From Cloeon dipterum (lineage: Eukaryota; Arthropoda; Insecta; Ephemeroptera; Baetidae), in assembly GCF_949628265.1 (NCBI RefSeq), contig NC_088787.1:34212844-34276843 (forward strand): a DNA stretch of 64,000 nt, given 5' to 3'. Shown piece by piece: positions 26,651-38,363 of this stretch. The first letter of the stretch is position 1. Each line of letters begins with the position of its first letter. The notes beneath the pieces are model-generated. The model made no database searches, had not been told where the DNA came from, and saw nothing but the letters and a program-made list of their open reading frames with translations. Position numbers and translations under genes: made by a program.

Positions 26651-29600
26651 ATGGATTTTGAGGAAGTCTATGACGCCCAAACAAGAGAAAGACTGCAAAG
26701 AGAATTTAGCAGATTAAAAGGTAAATTTTCGTTGAAAGGTTTTAAAAATCTGTTTAATGATATTTAAATAATTGTGCTAAATGATTTTCATGCAATTTGC
26801 AGATGTTGCGTACCTGGACCATACTGGTGCTACCCTCTACCCTGAGGGCCTAGTGGAGGCCATCAGCTCCGACCTGCGCATCAACCTTTACGGAAACCCA
26901 CACGCCCTAAACTCAAGCAGCCGGCTCAGCAGTGATGTAGTTGAGCAAACGAGGGAGAGAGTCCTCTCATTTTTCGGCACTAGCTCTTTAAAATATGACG
27001 TCATCTTTACCTCTGGCGCAACCCAGGCCCTGGCGATCGTAGCGAACTGCTTCAGCTGGAGGGATGGACAGGCCTATGCGTACTTTGCGGAAAGCCACAC
27101 CTCGGTTGTTGGTGTTCGGCAAGTGGCCGCACAGAGAGGAGCTAAAATCATTCCCATCACTCAAGAAAAGGTTTGAAAATTGCAAGTAAAAATTCAAACT
27201 CAATGAAAATCCAGCAAGATTGATCCAATAATCAATTGTTTTTTATTTTTAGATTGAATCAATATTCAACAAAAACTCGCCGATTGGGGCACAGGGTGGC
27301 TTATTTGCTTTCCCTGGCCAGTGCAACTTTTCCGGGGCGAAATATCCACTGAAGTGGGTGGACAAAATTCGACAACGTGGTGACTGGAGCGTGCTGCTCG
27401 ACGCCGCCTCTCTGGCCGCAACCAGCCGGCTGGACCTTTCGTCGATTTCGCCTGACTTTGTCTGCATTTCGTTTTACAAAATTTTCGGCCTTCCCACTGG
27501 CCTTGGAGCCCTGCTTGTCAGCCTCGGGGCTGAAGAGCGGCTGGAGAAGAATTACTTCGGGGGCGGCACGGTCCTCATGGCCCTCGCCTCGGGCAAACTG
27601 AGGCACGAGTTGAGACCAGTTCTGCATGAAAGGATTGAGGATGGCACCATCAATTTCTTGGACATTGTGCAGCTAGGACAGGCCTTCAAGTACTTCGCAA
27701 ACCTTATTCCTGGTTTGTTTTAGCTCTATGATAATTCAGAAATTCATTTTTTACATGAAATTTTGGAAAATTGTTAGGATATGGTTTATTTTAACTAGCA
27801 CTGATTTTTTAAATTAATCTATTCTTGCGGGATTTCAGTTTTACAATATATTGTAAGGTATTTTTTCAGATAATAAAAATAAATTAACATCAATAGATTG
27901 CGATTTGTCTCGTTAAATGGAGCTAATCTCTCGAAATTTATTAAATTGATACTAAAACTGGCTTTAAAACGTTTCCCGCAAGGATTGTATTTGTTTTCAA
28001 ATTTTTCTATTCAATTTTTAAAGGTTTTTAAGCTAAAAAACGCACAATTTAAGCATTTCTCACAATATTTCCCATTGAAAAGAAATTAAAAAAAAAACAA
28101 AATTGTAATTTTATTTTCACAGGAGGAATGTCTTCAGTTGAAGAGCACACATTTCGACTAGCCAAATACTTATTCCACGCTTTGAGTGACCTGAAGCACT
28201 TCAACGACAAACCTCTTGCTGTGATTTATCAAGACAATAATTTTAAGTCCAAGACGCAACAGGGTCCAATCGTCAACTTCAATTTAAAGCGAGCCGATGA
28301 AACTTTTATTGGTTTTTCCGAGGTTTGAAAGATAATGCATTTTCCCTTAAATATTTTACATCATTTCTCTCCTTTGTCTACAGGTTCTACACTTGTGCAA
28401 TTTGTTTAACGTCCACGTCCGTACAGGCTGTTTTTGCAACCCTGGAGCCTGTCAGAGGCATTTGAAAATGACCGTAGATGAGCTTGAACAACAGTTTGAG
28501 GTTTGATAAGCTTAATCAGCACTATAAAATGATAAACAAACCAATAAATTTATTTTTTATTGCCATGCCATGATTATCAAAATAATTTAGTGTTTAAGCA
28601 TGAGGGCGATTACTTTTCAGTTTTATTTGTTTATTAATTTAAATTATTTCTTATAGTTCAGTTAAATTTAATTTATTTCACTGCTCCCCAACAATAAAAA
28701 AAGTGACAAAATACACATGTTCAAAGCAAGCAAGTCGCTGACACGTCAGAAAATCAACAGATAGCCAAGTTGGACAAGACCAACACCACCTACACTAAAA
28801 CACATTAAATTTTTTGCCACAAGTGAACTTTGAGATAGGATGGAAGCTATTAATACTGTTGTATTTAATTTAATATTCTGGTCTGTAGGCTGGTCATGTG
28901 TGTGGCGACGCCATCGACCTGTTAGGTGGGCGTCCAACCGGCTCCGTTCGCGCTTCAGTCGGCTACTGCAGCACAAAAGAGGACATGGACGCACTGGTTG
29001 GTCTGGTCAAAAAGTGCTTCCTGGAGACGACCCCCTCAAAGGACAGGTCAGACCTACGGCTGGAAAATCTGGAGACGAATGCAAGCAAAGAGCCGAGACT
29101 GAGTAGGCTCTTTTTGTATCCAGTGAAGTCGTGCGGCGCTCAGGAGGTTCAGTCCTGGCCGCTGGACCACAAGGGCCTGGTGGGTGACCGTGGCTGGATG
29201 GTGGCCACTGACGCCTCTACGCCCCTCACACAGAAGACCTGTCCCAGAATGTGCCTTGTCAAACCGACGCTTGATTTGGAAAACAATGTTTTACACCTCT
29301 CCTTCCCAGGTTATCATTATTTATGATTTTTCAATTCTCTAAGTTAGTTAGAATATCTATGGTTTTGCAATTATTTATTTATTCCTCCTACCAGTCGTTT
29401 ACAATTTAAAATCAAATTCAACAAAAAAGTGTCTGTAAAACCACATCACAAAAATTACTTAGCAAAGAATGGGCTGCAAAATACTTTTGATTGATATTTT
29501 TTTTAATTTCAGGCATGTCTGATGTTAGTATAAGCATCCTCCATGACAGGTCCTCAAATGATTCATCTTCAAGCAAAATCTGCGGAGTAATGGTACAGAC

Positions 29601-30789
29601 AGTAGACTGTGGCGATCAGGTTGCTGAGTGGCTGAGTCTTGCACTTGAAATTTCTGGCCTTAGACTTCTGCAGCAATGGTCAGACGACTTAAGAAAGCAA
29701 AAGAAAGGTGACATTTGCAAATTATTTTGATTTTAAGGGAAAATTTATACAATAAAATATTTGATCTGATTTTACCAAAGAGATTTCTAAACTAAGACCT
29801 TACTTTTGTAATGATGTTCTGTTAATTGTGTAATATGAAGTTAGTAGAGACACGTAACTTATGAAAAACGATAATTTCATTCAATATATATATATATGTG
29901 TAATTGTAAATGTAAAATACGTTATCTAACGCTTCACACGCACTCTTTGCTGTCGCATCTCTCAAAATAATGAAAAAATCATCGTCATATATTTATAATA
30001 TATTATATCGATCTGCTGCTAACTTAACATTGAATGATTAACAATACATCATTTCATTTTTATGAGACACAATTATCGCATAATTACTACATGAAATAAA
30101 ATCTTTTGCTTCAGTAAGAGCAACTTTGAACAAGTTGCAATTTTTAAGGAATTTTTCCTACATTTAATAACAAATAACTTAACCGAAACTTTCTATCAAT
30201 TTTTGACATGATTAAACTTAAAACCCAAAAGCTTATACATGAAACATAATTTCTAGGCAACGCCAACCTGTCGCTGTCCAATCAATCTCAGTTTCTGCTG
30301 GTCGGACTGTCCAGTCTTGCCTCGCTGGAGAAGCAAGTTGCGGAATCTGCTGCAGAAGATGAATGCTGTGAAGGGGTAAAAAAATTTAAAAAAACGCTCA
30401 TTTTATTTCTATAGCTTTGATTCTTTTAGGAAAACCTTCTGCAAAGGTTCCGTTGCAATATGATTGTGACCGGATGGCCTGCGTTTGAGGAGAAAATGTT
30501 AAAAGCCATCAAAATCGGCGGAGTTATTTTAAAAGTATATAATTATTTTAACTTATGTGCAAAAAATCTTAATTAATTGTATCATCAGAGTGACGGGCCA
30601 TGCACCAGATGCCAAATGGTCTGCATTGACCAAAGAAAAGGTGATAAAACGGTAGAGCCGTTGAGGACCATAGCTGCTGCGGGTCAGGGAAAAATGCAGT
30701 TCGGAATTTACTTCTCACAATTGCGATCCATGAGAGACAAACACAATATCTTTGTTGGCTCACCAGTTAAGAAAATTGAAGTTGTTTAA
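26651..30789 (+). CDS. MOCOS: molybdenum cofactor sulfurase (MOCOS)
   Basis: This enzyme converts the oxo form of the molybdenum cofactor to the sulfido form needed by xanthine dehydrogenase and aldehyde oxidase, using cysteine as sulfur donor (cytosolic; maroon-like in Drosophila). Ten exons join in phase: 26651-26720, 26803-27170, 27253-27712, 28123-28322, 28384-28500, 28889-29309, 29513-29707, 30257-30375, 30430-30534, 30589-30789, giving 751 residues, close to the insect length. The N-terminal class-V aminotransferase (NifS-like) domain contains LDHTG near residue 28, the PLP lysine in FYKIFGLPTG (K222) and the sulfur-carrying cysteine region RTGCFCNPGAC (C382-C389). The MOSC part starts near residue 476 (RLSRLFLYPVKSCG) and ends with CTRCQMVCID. 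An acceptor just before the ATG (CCACAG at 26641-26646) implies an intron in the 5' leader. No defect is visible. Confidence 0.95.
29886..29901. repeat. short (AT)n run in MOCOS intron 7
   Basis: TATATATATATATG within the 549-bp intron 29708-30256. No other feature was recognised in that intron. Confidence 0.6.
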
Positions 30790-31382
30790 CAAAAAAATTC
30801 ATTGATTAAATTTATTGAATAAGAAAATTAAAATTTTACAGCATAATATTGTGGTGAAAGTAAAAAAAAAACAAATTTAATGTTTTTTTTAACATTTTGT
30901 GCTTTAATTTTTTATTTAATATTATTATTTCAAGTAGTTTATCTCATTTCTAAGCACATTAAACTTTTTTATTTATTTCTTACCTCAAAAGAAGTTAAAT
31001 CTCACTAGGATAGATAAAAGCGTTTAAGTTGGCATAAACATCGGAGATGAGATCCTGAGTTTATACATATTAATAACTTCAACAATCCATTTTGACTCCA
31101 TTCTTTGTACAGTACATAAGCGCTTGTTCATCAGATCAATACTCATTTTATTTCGTAGAAAAAGAGTTGTTTGCTGTTCGCACAGCCACCAAATTTGGTT
31201 AGTTTTTAGAGAGCAGCATATTTGCACCTGCTTGCAGGGCATGCATTACAAAAATGGTCCAAAGAGTTGAAATCATTGATTAAATTTAAAATAATATGTT
31301 TGCAGAGAAATTCTAAAAAAGTTACAGGTTCATTCCCTTAACTTGTTTTTTACATGGAAACTAGCAAAAGGCTAGCAATATT
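30790..31382. other. MOCOS 3' flank and intergenic DNA
   Basis: AT-rich sequence downstream of the MOCOS stop with no consensus AATAAA in the first 50 bases. A 72-codon minus-strand frame at 31024-31242 is not recognisable and may be 3' untranslated sequence of the minus-strand locus to the right. Confidence 0.4.
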
Positions 31383-32092
31383 TCATAGCAAGGAGGACGA
31401 GAGTTTAAGTTTGTTGACTATGGTGTTAGAATGGGGTTGAAGGACGGTTTTGGCTCCCTGCGCCAGGGCCATGGGGGCGAAGGTTATATTAGCTTTATAG
31501 GAGATCTGGTTGCTCGGTGGCGTTGGCTGCTGCTGATTTGCGTAGGACTGATCCTTCTTCATGGAGGACTGACTCTGGGGCAAGATCTCCTGAAGAATTT
31601 GCCTGTGGTGCCCTTGCTGCTGAACAGTCCAGGGAAAATAGAACTGTTGCTGGGGGAGGGCTTCATGGTGTCGGATGGGGTGGTCCATCATCGGTTGGCC
31701 ATGGTACAACTGCTGGTAACTAGGGGGAGGTGGTTTTTAATGCTGCTGCTGCAGCTGCCATTGTTGCGGTTGGTCCTGCTCTTTTGAAAGCTTCTGGTTT
31801 TTAAGCTGCTCATTTGGTTTAGTTTGCAGCTTCCGTTTCCGTGACTGCTGCTGCGGGCCACGGTCTTGCTGGTAGTTGCACTGTTGAGCCTCGCCAGGGT
31901 ACGATGGCGGGTTGCCGGCCGGCAGAAAAAGACCCGTTCGCAGCCTTTGATCAGGAGCAGGCTTTGGCTTCTGCAAGGGGGTGTAGCAGTAGTTCGGCGT
32001 CGGCTGTGGCTGAGCGCATTGCTGGTCCTGGTATTTAGGAGGCAGTGGTGCCGGCAACGGAGGTTTACAACACAAAAACTGGGATATGTATC
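31383..32092 (-). pseudogene. Q/P-rich protein locus with an in-frame stop
   Basis: I do not recognise this protein. On the minus strand one frame runs from about 32092 to 31383 and encodes a low-complexity, Gln/Pro-rich chain. It is interrupted by a TAA at 31737-31739, directly after a run of CAG codons (QLQQQH). Beyond the stop the frame continues as KPPPPSYQQLYHGQPMMDHP and on for 108 more residues to a normal stop. A basic stretch SRKRKLQTK lies before the stop. No methionine is present upstream in frame (a TGA lies just before), so an upstream exon is required. Candidate acceptors are the AGs near 32110 and 32093. It could be a recent pseudogene, a readthrough case, or a gene with an unseen intron around the stop. 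Confidence 0.4.
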
Positions 32093-32329
32093 TGGAATAT
32101 TGTTTGGGTTCTGCTTGCGCTCAAATGTAAACAACTCAACTAAGTTTACTGCTCACTCATATGGAGCGTCCGTGAGCAAGCTAACAAGTTCAGCATCCAC
32201 TGGCAGGTGGCAGGTCGATCGCTTCTTTCAGCCAATCAGAGGCCGTCTCAGAGTTTGTTGCCTGTTACGCCCAGGTTACGCCCACGAACCCCGCAGATGA
32301 TGCCAAACATCACCCTTCAGTTCGTGGTC

Positions 32330-33205
32330 GTTTTTTTAAAAACACCTGAAATTTGCGTTTAATCGCTCGTGTCAGCTTGTTTTGGGACCTGGTTGGGACC
32401 TCAGAGCCGATCTGACTGACCGAAATCAGCTCAAGAGCTGCGCTAAAAGGTGAGAAACGTGCGTTTTTGTGGTGGATTGCGACCGGCAGTGGTTGTTTTC
32501 CCGTTTTCACGCTCTGCCCGGAAAGCCCAGAATTTTTCACGAGTCCCAAATTGTACTGTACATACTCAACCTGAAACAACTGCGTTCCCATGCCAGCGTT
32601 CATTGATTAATATCGTGGCTATAATATATTGTGGACAAGAGCCACGAGAGTTTAAATTCATCGCCGAGAATTTTTTTGTTTCGTTCTTTGCTAATCAAAT
32701 TACGCAAATTACAGCTGTTGGACCAAAATTTTGGCGTTGAGGGCAGTGACGGCGTAATGGAGCCACCTGAGGGGCTCGAGGCCAGCAATTGCTCGAGGTT
32801 TCGCAGTTTAAGGCCGAGAGACGGAGGCTTAAGTCCACCAGGTGAACGCACGCCATTCGGTAAGCCACACCGCATAGCCTAGTCAAGTGAAAATAAATTC
32901 TTGTGTTTCCAGGGTGCGACAATGCCAATCGGCAGTGCCACGCCAGCTGCCTTTCCTCATGGGCGAGCCGTAGGGCGGGCGTCTTCGCCAGAAGAGGCTC
33001 TATGAGCGATGCCCAAGCAGGCGCCTCTTGTATCAGCTCATTCGGGTGCCGCCGCTCAGCTTCAAGAAAGCGTTCAGGCTGTTCATGTGCGTAGGTCGGC
33101 TGCTTGGAAATGCAAATTCAGAGGTTGTGCAAGCGTGGAAGGCAAATACCGGGCAGTATTCTTCTTTAGGGTTCCCAGGAAACAGGGCCAGGCTGTCAGG
33201 TAGTT
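32330..33205 (+). other. possible spliced transcript of unknown product
   Basis: Three pieces look like exons. A leader ends at 32449 before a GTGAGA donor. A second runs from 32714 (after TTACAG) to 32859 (before GTAAGC), with an ATG at 32757 giving MEPPEGLEASNCSRFRSLRP and onwards. A third runs from 32913 (after TTTCCAG) to about 33200 (before GTAGTT). Joined in phase this gives only a 94-residue Cys/Arg/Ser-rich chain ending at 33094. A different frame of the third piece, 33000-33200, looks more protein-like (RLYERCPSRRLLYQLIRVPP) but has a TAG just upstream. It may be a non-coding or decayed gene, or leader exons of a neighbouring gene. I do not recognise any family. Confidence 0.3.
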
Positions 33206-34085
33206 TTCTTATACTCTTTTCTACTTGTCCTAACTTGTTGATCTTGTTTTTTTTTGGGGGGGGGGGATCGACTCTACAGTTTAATTGGGGTATGATTGGG
33301 GCCAAAAAACTAATACACATCAAATAGTAACTCGTCGAAAACTATTCCAGATATTGATTTCTTGAGCACCACAACGATCTTCAGCAAAATAATTAAAAGT
33401 AAGAAACTGTAATGTTTCGCATGGTTAAATTAAGTTATAATTTGAATTAAGGTTTTGGTGTAAATATTATTGCTTTGCTTTTTGCTTGATATTATATATA
33501 AAATATTTTCTTTTTTGCCTGCTGGTGCTTAACTCTTTGGTTTGGTCTGTTTTGCTTGATGCCTGATTGTAGTGTATTGTGTGTGACATATTTAACAATG
33601 TGAGGGTTTCAGGACACATGAGTTTTTGTCAAGAATGGGATTTGAGGCAGGGAGTCAACTAAATGTAGATTGAGATACGCTCTTTTTGACTGATGGGAAA
33701 AATAAGTTAATTAATTTGTTAAACCTAATTATTACCATCTTAACAAATAATTTAGGGATAAATTGGTCGAAAAAATCAATTAAGAAACGTGATTGGTCAG
33801 TGAATCGAGCCGCGCCGTGAGCCAGCCGCCGCAGCCGCGGGATTTAGGCGGCTCAGCCGGTTTAGTCAGCAGCAGACAAGGTTTGGGCGGCTCACACCTC
33901 GATTCCTATGTATTTTTGATCCTTAGGACCTTCTCTGTATGCGTAATAAAGGGTTTTGCGGGGAAATTCACTCTTTAAATGCTAATATAAATATACAAAT
34001 GACCTGAAGCTTTTCCATCTCACTTGGCTCAAAAGCTGAAGCGCACAGCATAAATGTGGCCGCCCCCCGCTGACCGTCACGTCGG
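33206..34085. promoter_or_regulatory. intergenic DNA, possible promoter of the PCF11-like gene
   Basis: Contains a T/G homopolymer block (33248-33267), AT-rich DNA, then a GC-rich island at about 33790-33900 with an ATTGG (inverted CCAAT) box at 33791-33795. It sits 0.2-0.3 kb before the first PCF11 exon, so a promoter is plausible. No clear TATA box or initiator was assigned. Confidence 0.3.
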
Positions 34086-37000
34086 GTGTTGGCCACCTCC
34101 GCTGCGGCTACCACCGTTTCTGGCCGCCAACCCCCGCGGTTCCCATGGCCGTCACTGACGCCGGACCCGCGAGAGCTGGCCCTCGCCAAGGCCAACTACC
34201 CGCGCGACCTCGTCATCGACGGCCTCAGCCGAATGGTCCGATACTACGGAGACGAGACCTTTATTCTTTTAAGGTGAGATAAATTTAAAACCATTATTTT
34301 GTTTTGACCGAACAAATAACAGTGTTTTTTTCTAGAAAGCTGGATTTTTCAGTTTGTGCCAAATAATATATTTAAATCCAAAGTCCTTGAGAACAAAATA
34401 AATATAAAAAAGAAAACTACAACAATTATTTTTAAATTACCAGTGATTTAAACCGGATTTTAACAAATTATATAGTTTTAACTATCTATAATCCGTTTCT
34501 TGAGATTAAAAAAAGAATAATTTATTCTCCGACTCGTGTAAAATTACTTTGAAATAGCCAAAAATGTACCAATCTGATTTTATTCTGTCAAAAAGAAAAA
34601 ATATTAAAATTAAATTGCAATTTCAGTTATGATGACCCACGCGAAGTGTCCTTCTTCCCGGAAGAGAGGACGATCGAGTTTGAAAACGACTACAAGGTGA
34701 CGATGATGATCGGCTCGCCGCCCAAGGACGTGATGATCGGCGGCTCGATGCACCGAATCAAGCTGGGCGCGCCGACCAGGGAGTTGAACATCGACGGCGT
34801 CGACTACGGCTGCTACTTCGGCGGCGCTCCCATCCAGATCAAGCTCAACGGCCGCCCCATGCGGGTGCAGCTGCACGGGCCGCCGCCCAGGGTCAAAATC
34901 GGCGAGTTCAGACGCACCGACTACTGTGCCGGAAAGGTGAGATTTTCAGACGAGCTTAATTAAACACTTTGTCCGACATTTTTGAATTTTTAATCAATTG
35001 GCGCTTAAATTTGGGGCAAAGTAGCAGTTTTATATAACTATAAGGACCGATACAGCCGCCATCTTGGAAAATAAATTTTTAAATTCATGTTTTTTCACAA
35101 TGATTTTTTCTGGGATCATAGGAGCCAACCAAGCGTCTTTTAGGACCGGTCATTTTGAATTACCTTAAAGACCTTGCAAAGTCGCCATTTTAAAAATTTT
35201 TTTTGCTTAAAATTTATCCTGGATGGTGAACCCAGTTTTTCTCCAATTTTAAATTTTAAATATCTTAGGATTGTAAAGCACCGCCATTTTTTATGTACTT
35301 TACATATTCAAAATTGCAGATCACAATGAGCATCGACGCCATGGCGCACGTGCCGGTCTTCCTGGACGCGACGCATCAGCTGGTGCAAATCGGCGGAGTG
35401 CCGCACGTCATCCGCTTCGTGGACAGCCTGCGGCGGGTGCTGATCAACGGACAGCCGTTCGTGTTCGACTACGGCGGGCTGCCGCAGCCGGTGTGGGTGC
35501 ACGGCCACCGACACTACATCGGCCTGACGGCGCTGCCGCCGGGTCTCGTGCCGGGCCGCGTCATCCTCGTCAACATGGAGGGCGGCCGGCTTCCCAGCCC
35601 GCCGCAGACCGCTCAGCCGCCGCAGGAGGAGAGCCACGTGCCCGCCCTGCCCATGATCGGCGCCAAGAGCAGCACCAGCGTCGCCATCAAGAAGGGGCCG
35701 CTGGACAAAACTTCCGAGCCAAGGAAGACGCCGCTCACTCGTTCTATACTCAATACTAAGCCCCGTGAGTCGAATTTATTAAAAAAAGTGACCGATATTT
35801 CTTTACCGGGATTTGTTTAAACCCTTTTTCACCCTCCCCTTACGTTCGTGCCGCGGAAATTTGGCCGATCGTTTGCCCAGCCCACTTATATTTCACTCTA
35901 GGAGAGGAATACCTCATGGACCCGGTGGTGCCATCTGCCGAGGACCATGAACTCTCAATTTGACCTATTTTTATACATTTTGAACCTTCAAAACCTCCCC
36001 TCCTCAATATTTTGCCTTTCCAGACCTGGACGTGCTGTCCAACCTGATACCGTCGGCACCGATTGCGTCGTCGAGCAGCTACAGCTACCAGTCGCACAAG
36101 GACAAGGAGGCGGACAAGGAGGCCGCCATTCCAGCCCTACCTGCCGACCTGGCGGAGCTGATGGCCAAGCTGACCGAACACGGCTTCATTCAGAGCGCGA
36201 ATGCGGTGGAGGGCAAGAAGAAGGAGGAGGTGGAGAAGAAGGAGCAGTACAAACCAGTCACCTTTGCCCCCGAAAGCCTCAAAACGTAAGTGGAAAATTC
36301 CATGACCTCACCGAACTTCCCCTTGTTTGATTTTTAACCTAAACTACCTCCCCTGAGAATTATAACTAATGTGTGGATGTTGTAGGCGTCAGACCGGTGC
36401 ATACGCAGGATTGTACTGCGGCATCCAGTGCAGCACGTGTGGCCTGCGATTCGCACCTAAGCAGACCCTGAAGTACAGCCAGCACCTGGACTGGCACTTC
36501 CGGCAGAACCGCCGGGACAAGGACAGCGCCAAGAAGGGTCAGAGCCGAAAGTGGTACTACGATGTCTCGGATTGGATACAGTTCGAGGAGATCGAAGATT
36601 TGGAGGAGAGAGGTGAGTTACCCTGAGTTCCCTCCCCTTCGTACCACATTTAATTAGCAGGATAGAAAATTCAGATTGCAATTTTGAAACAATTTTTGTT
36701 TTTAATCTCGTTAACCATTCGTCTCTTTCAACAGCTCAAAGCCTGTTCGAGACGCAGGCAGAGGAGGAGAAGGCCGAGGAGGGTGAGGTGGAAGTGCCTT
36801 CCGTGGCCGCCACGGAGAACGAGGAGCATTGCGAAGTCTGCCACGAGCACTTTGAAAACTTCTTCGCGCAGGACAAGGAGGAGTGGCACCTCAGGGATGC
36901 GGTCAGAGTCGAAGGTCTAGTCTACCACCCCCACTGTTACCAAGACCTTCAGGTATTTCCCCGAAATTTAGAGGCGAGAGTGAAATTAACCTTTTTTTCA

Positions 37001-38083
37001 TCTGTAGAACCGCTTGAATAACACGGCTGAGAGCACAGACATGAACGAATCCAGCAAGGAAGAGGAGGCCGAGGAACCACCCAAGGTGGAAGAGCCGGAA
37101 TCTGCTGAAGTCGCGCCCGAGGAGGAGAAAATGGAGGTGGAACAGGAGATTGCGAAGGTTGAGGAAGCGGAGGAGGACAAAGGGCAACTAGTGAAGGTCA
37201 AAACCGAGCCACACTCGGAAGATGAAGTTCCTGAACAGACTGCCAAAGGTGAGATAGGCTGGAATAACCAAAGATGGCGTCTCTAGCAAAGTGTCAAGGT
37301 CCTTTAAAGCTTTAATTCATTGCCCCTCATCGGAATCGGAAACATAATTTTGATTAATATTTTAAAGGTTGAATTCCACTTAGGTTTTAACTGAAATTCA
37401 AGATGGCGGAAGGTTAATTGTTCCTTTAAGGGAAAGTAAATGCGAAATGAGCATGCTCCTTTGAAAATTTTGAACGAAGGTCTTGTTAACTTTTAATCGA
37501 TTTTAAACTTGGATCCGATCTAAATTCCCATTTGTTGTGTCAATCAGACCATTTTTGAGGGGTAAAAATTCCAAAATGGCGGCAAGTTGACATGTCCTTT
37601 CAAGCAGAAATAATTGTTCATCATTTTCACGTCCTTTAAAGCCATTCTGTATCATGATTTTATTTAATTTCAGCGGAGGCAGAAGTTGAATCCACGGCGA
37701 TGCCGGAGGTGAAGTCCGAGCCGATGGACTTTGAGGAGGAGGACGTGGCGCCGCCACTGGTGCAGGCGACGGTGGACACGACGACGAGCGAGCTGAAGAG
37801 CTCGATCGACGGCAACGTCGAGTTGAGCGACGCGGCGACGCACGTGGCGCCGCCGGCGGCCAAGATCAAAATCACGACTCCGGCGCCAGCGCCGCCGGTG
37901 AAGCAGCCCGAGGAGGCGGCGCCGGAGGCCGAGACGCCCGAGGCCGAAGAGGACGAGGCGCCGATGGCGCTGCCGCGCGACCTCGAGTTCGAACTGAAGC
38001 CGCGGCTGCGCGGGCGCAAACTGACTGAAATGCCGCCGGAGCTGAAAGGGCGCGAGGACTCGGCGCTGTGTTCAATCATGTGA
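34086..38083 (+). CDS. PCF11: PCF11 C-terminal half (pre-mRNA cleavage complex II factor)
   Basis: PCF11 is a nuclear subunit of cleavage factor II that couples polymerase II termination to 3'-end cleavage and binds CLP1. Exons joining in phase: 34086-34273 (5' edge uncertain), 34627-34936, 35320-35764, 36024-36285, 36386-36612, 36735-36952, 37008-37248, 37674-38083, about 766 residues. Visible are the conserved block from YDDPREVSFFP to GGPP-like repeats, a first zinc finger (CSTCGLRF with HLDWH), the CLP1-binding type segment RKWYYDVSDWIQFEE, a second zinc finger (HCEVCHEHF with HPHC), and an acidic, Lys/Glu-rich tail ending CSIM. The CID domain that opens other PCF11 proteins is absent. 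A TGA at 34071 is in frame and no AG acceptor occurs between it and 34172. The first in-frame ATG is at 34233 (717 residues). The start is therefore unresolved. Confidence 0.85.
35902..35949 (+). other. possible cassette exon of PCF11 without a GT donor
   Basis: A good acceptor (TTTCACTCTAG) precedes 48 bases that read in phase as EEYLMDPVVPSAEDH and would continue perfectly into the next exon (D-LDVLSN). The only GTs inside it (in CCGGTGGTGCC) are out of phase. Skipping it, so that 35764 joins 36024, also keeps the frame. It could be an exon with a non-canonical donor, an alternative terminal exon (stop at 35959-35961), or chance. Confidence 0.35.
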
Positions 38084-38186
38084 TTTTGCCGTCGGAATTT
38101 TCCCGATTTCGGGACGGCGTCCGTTGTTGCGACGCCGGCCGCCGGTTAATTTGCTTTTTCGCCGTCGCCGCCGCCGCACAGACCGA

Positions 38187-38363
38187 AATAAAGTTGTTGG
38201 ACAAAAACATAATGCGCGCCTTTCTCCTCTTTCGCACCTCCCCTCGTTCGATTCGATAAAAAAATATTAATTCTTCGCCTCGCATCTTTCTCTCTTTCAG
38301 CTTGCATCTCGCCAGTGCTTTCTGTGTGTATATAATAAATATCTTTAACCCGAGTTCAATAAA
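38187..38363 (+). terminator. PCF11 polyadenylation signals
   Basis: AATAAA occurs at 38187-38192, 38334-38339 and 38358-38363, downstream of the PCF11 stop at 38083. The stretch including the first signal is retained in the duplicated copy at 50660-50880. Confidence 0.6.

Noticed and set aside
31431..32300. Plus-strand Leu/Gly-rich and Arg-rich frames
   Set aside because: They are the antisense of CAG/CCN codons of the minus-strand Q/P-rich locus.
37660..38079. Ser/Ala-rich minus-strand frame over the last PCF11 exon
   Set aside because: Antisense shadow of the acidic, GC-rich PCF11 tail.
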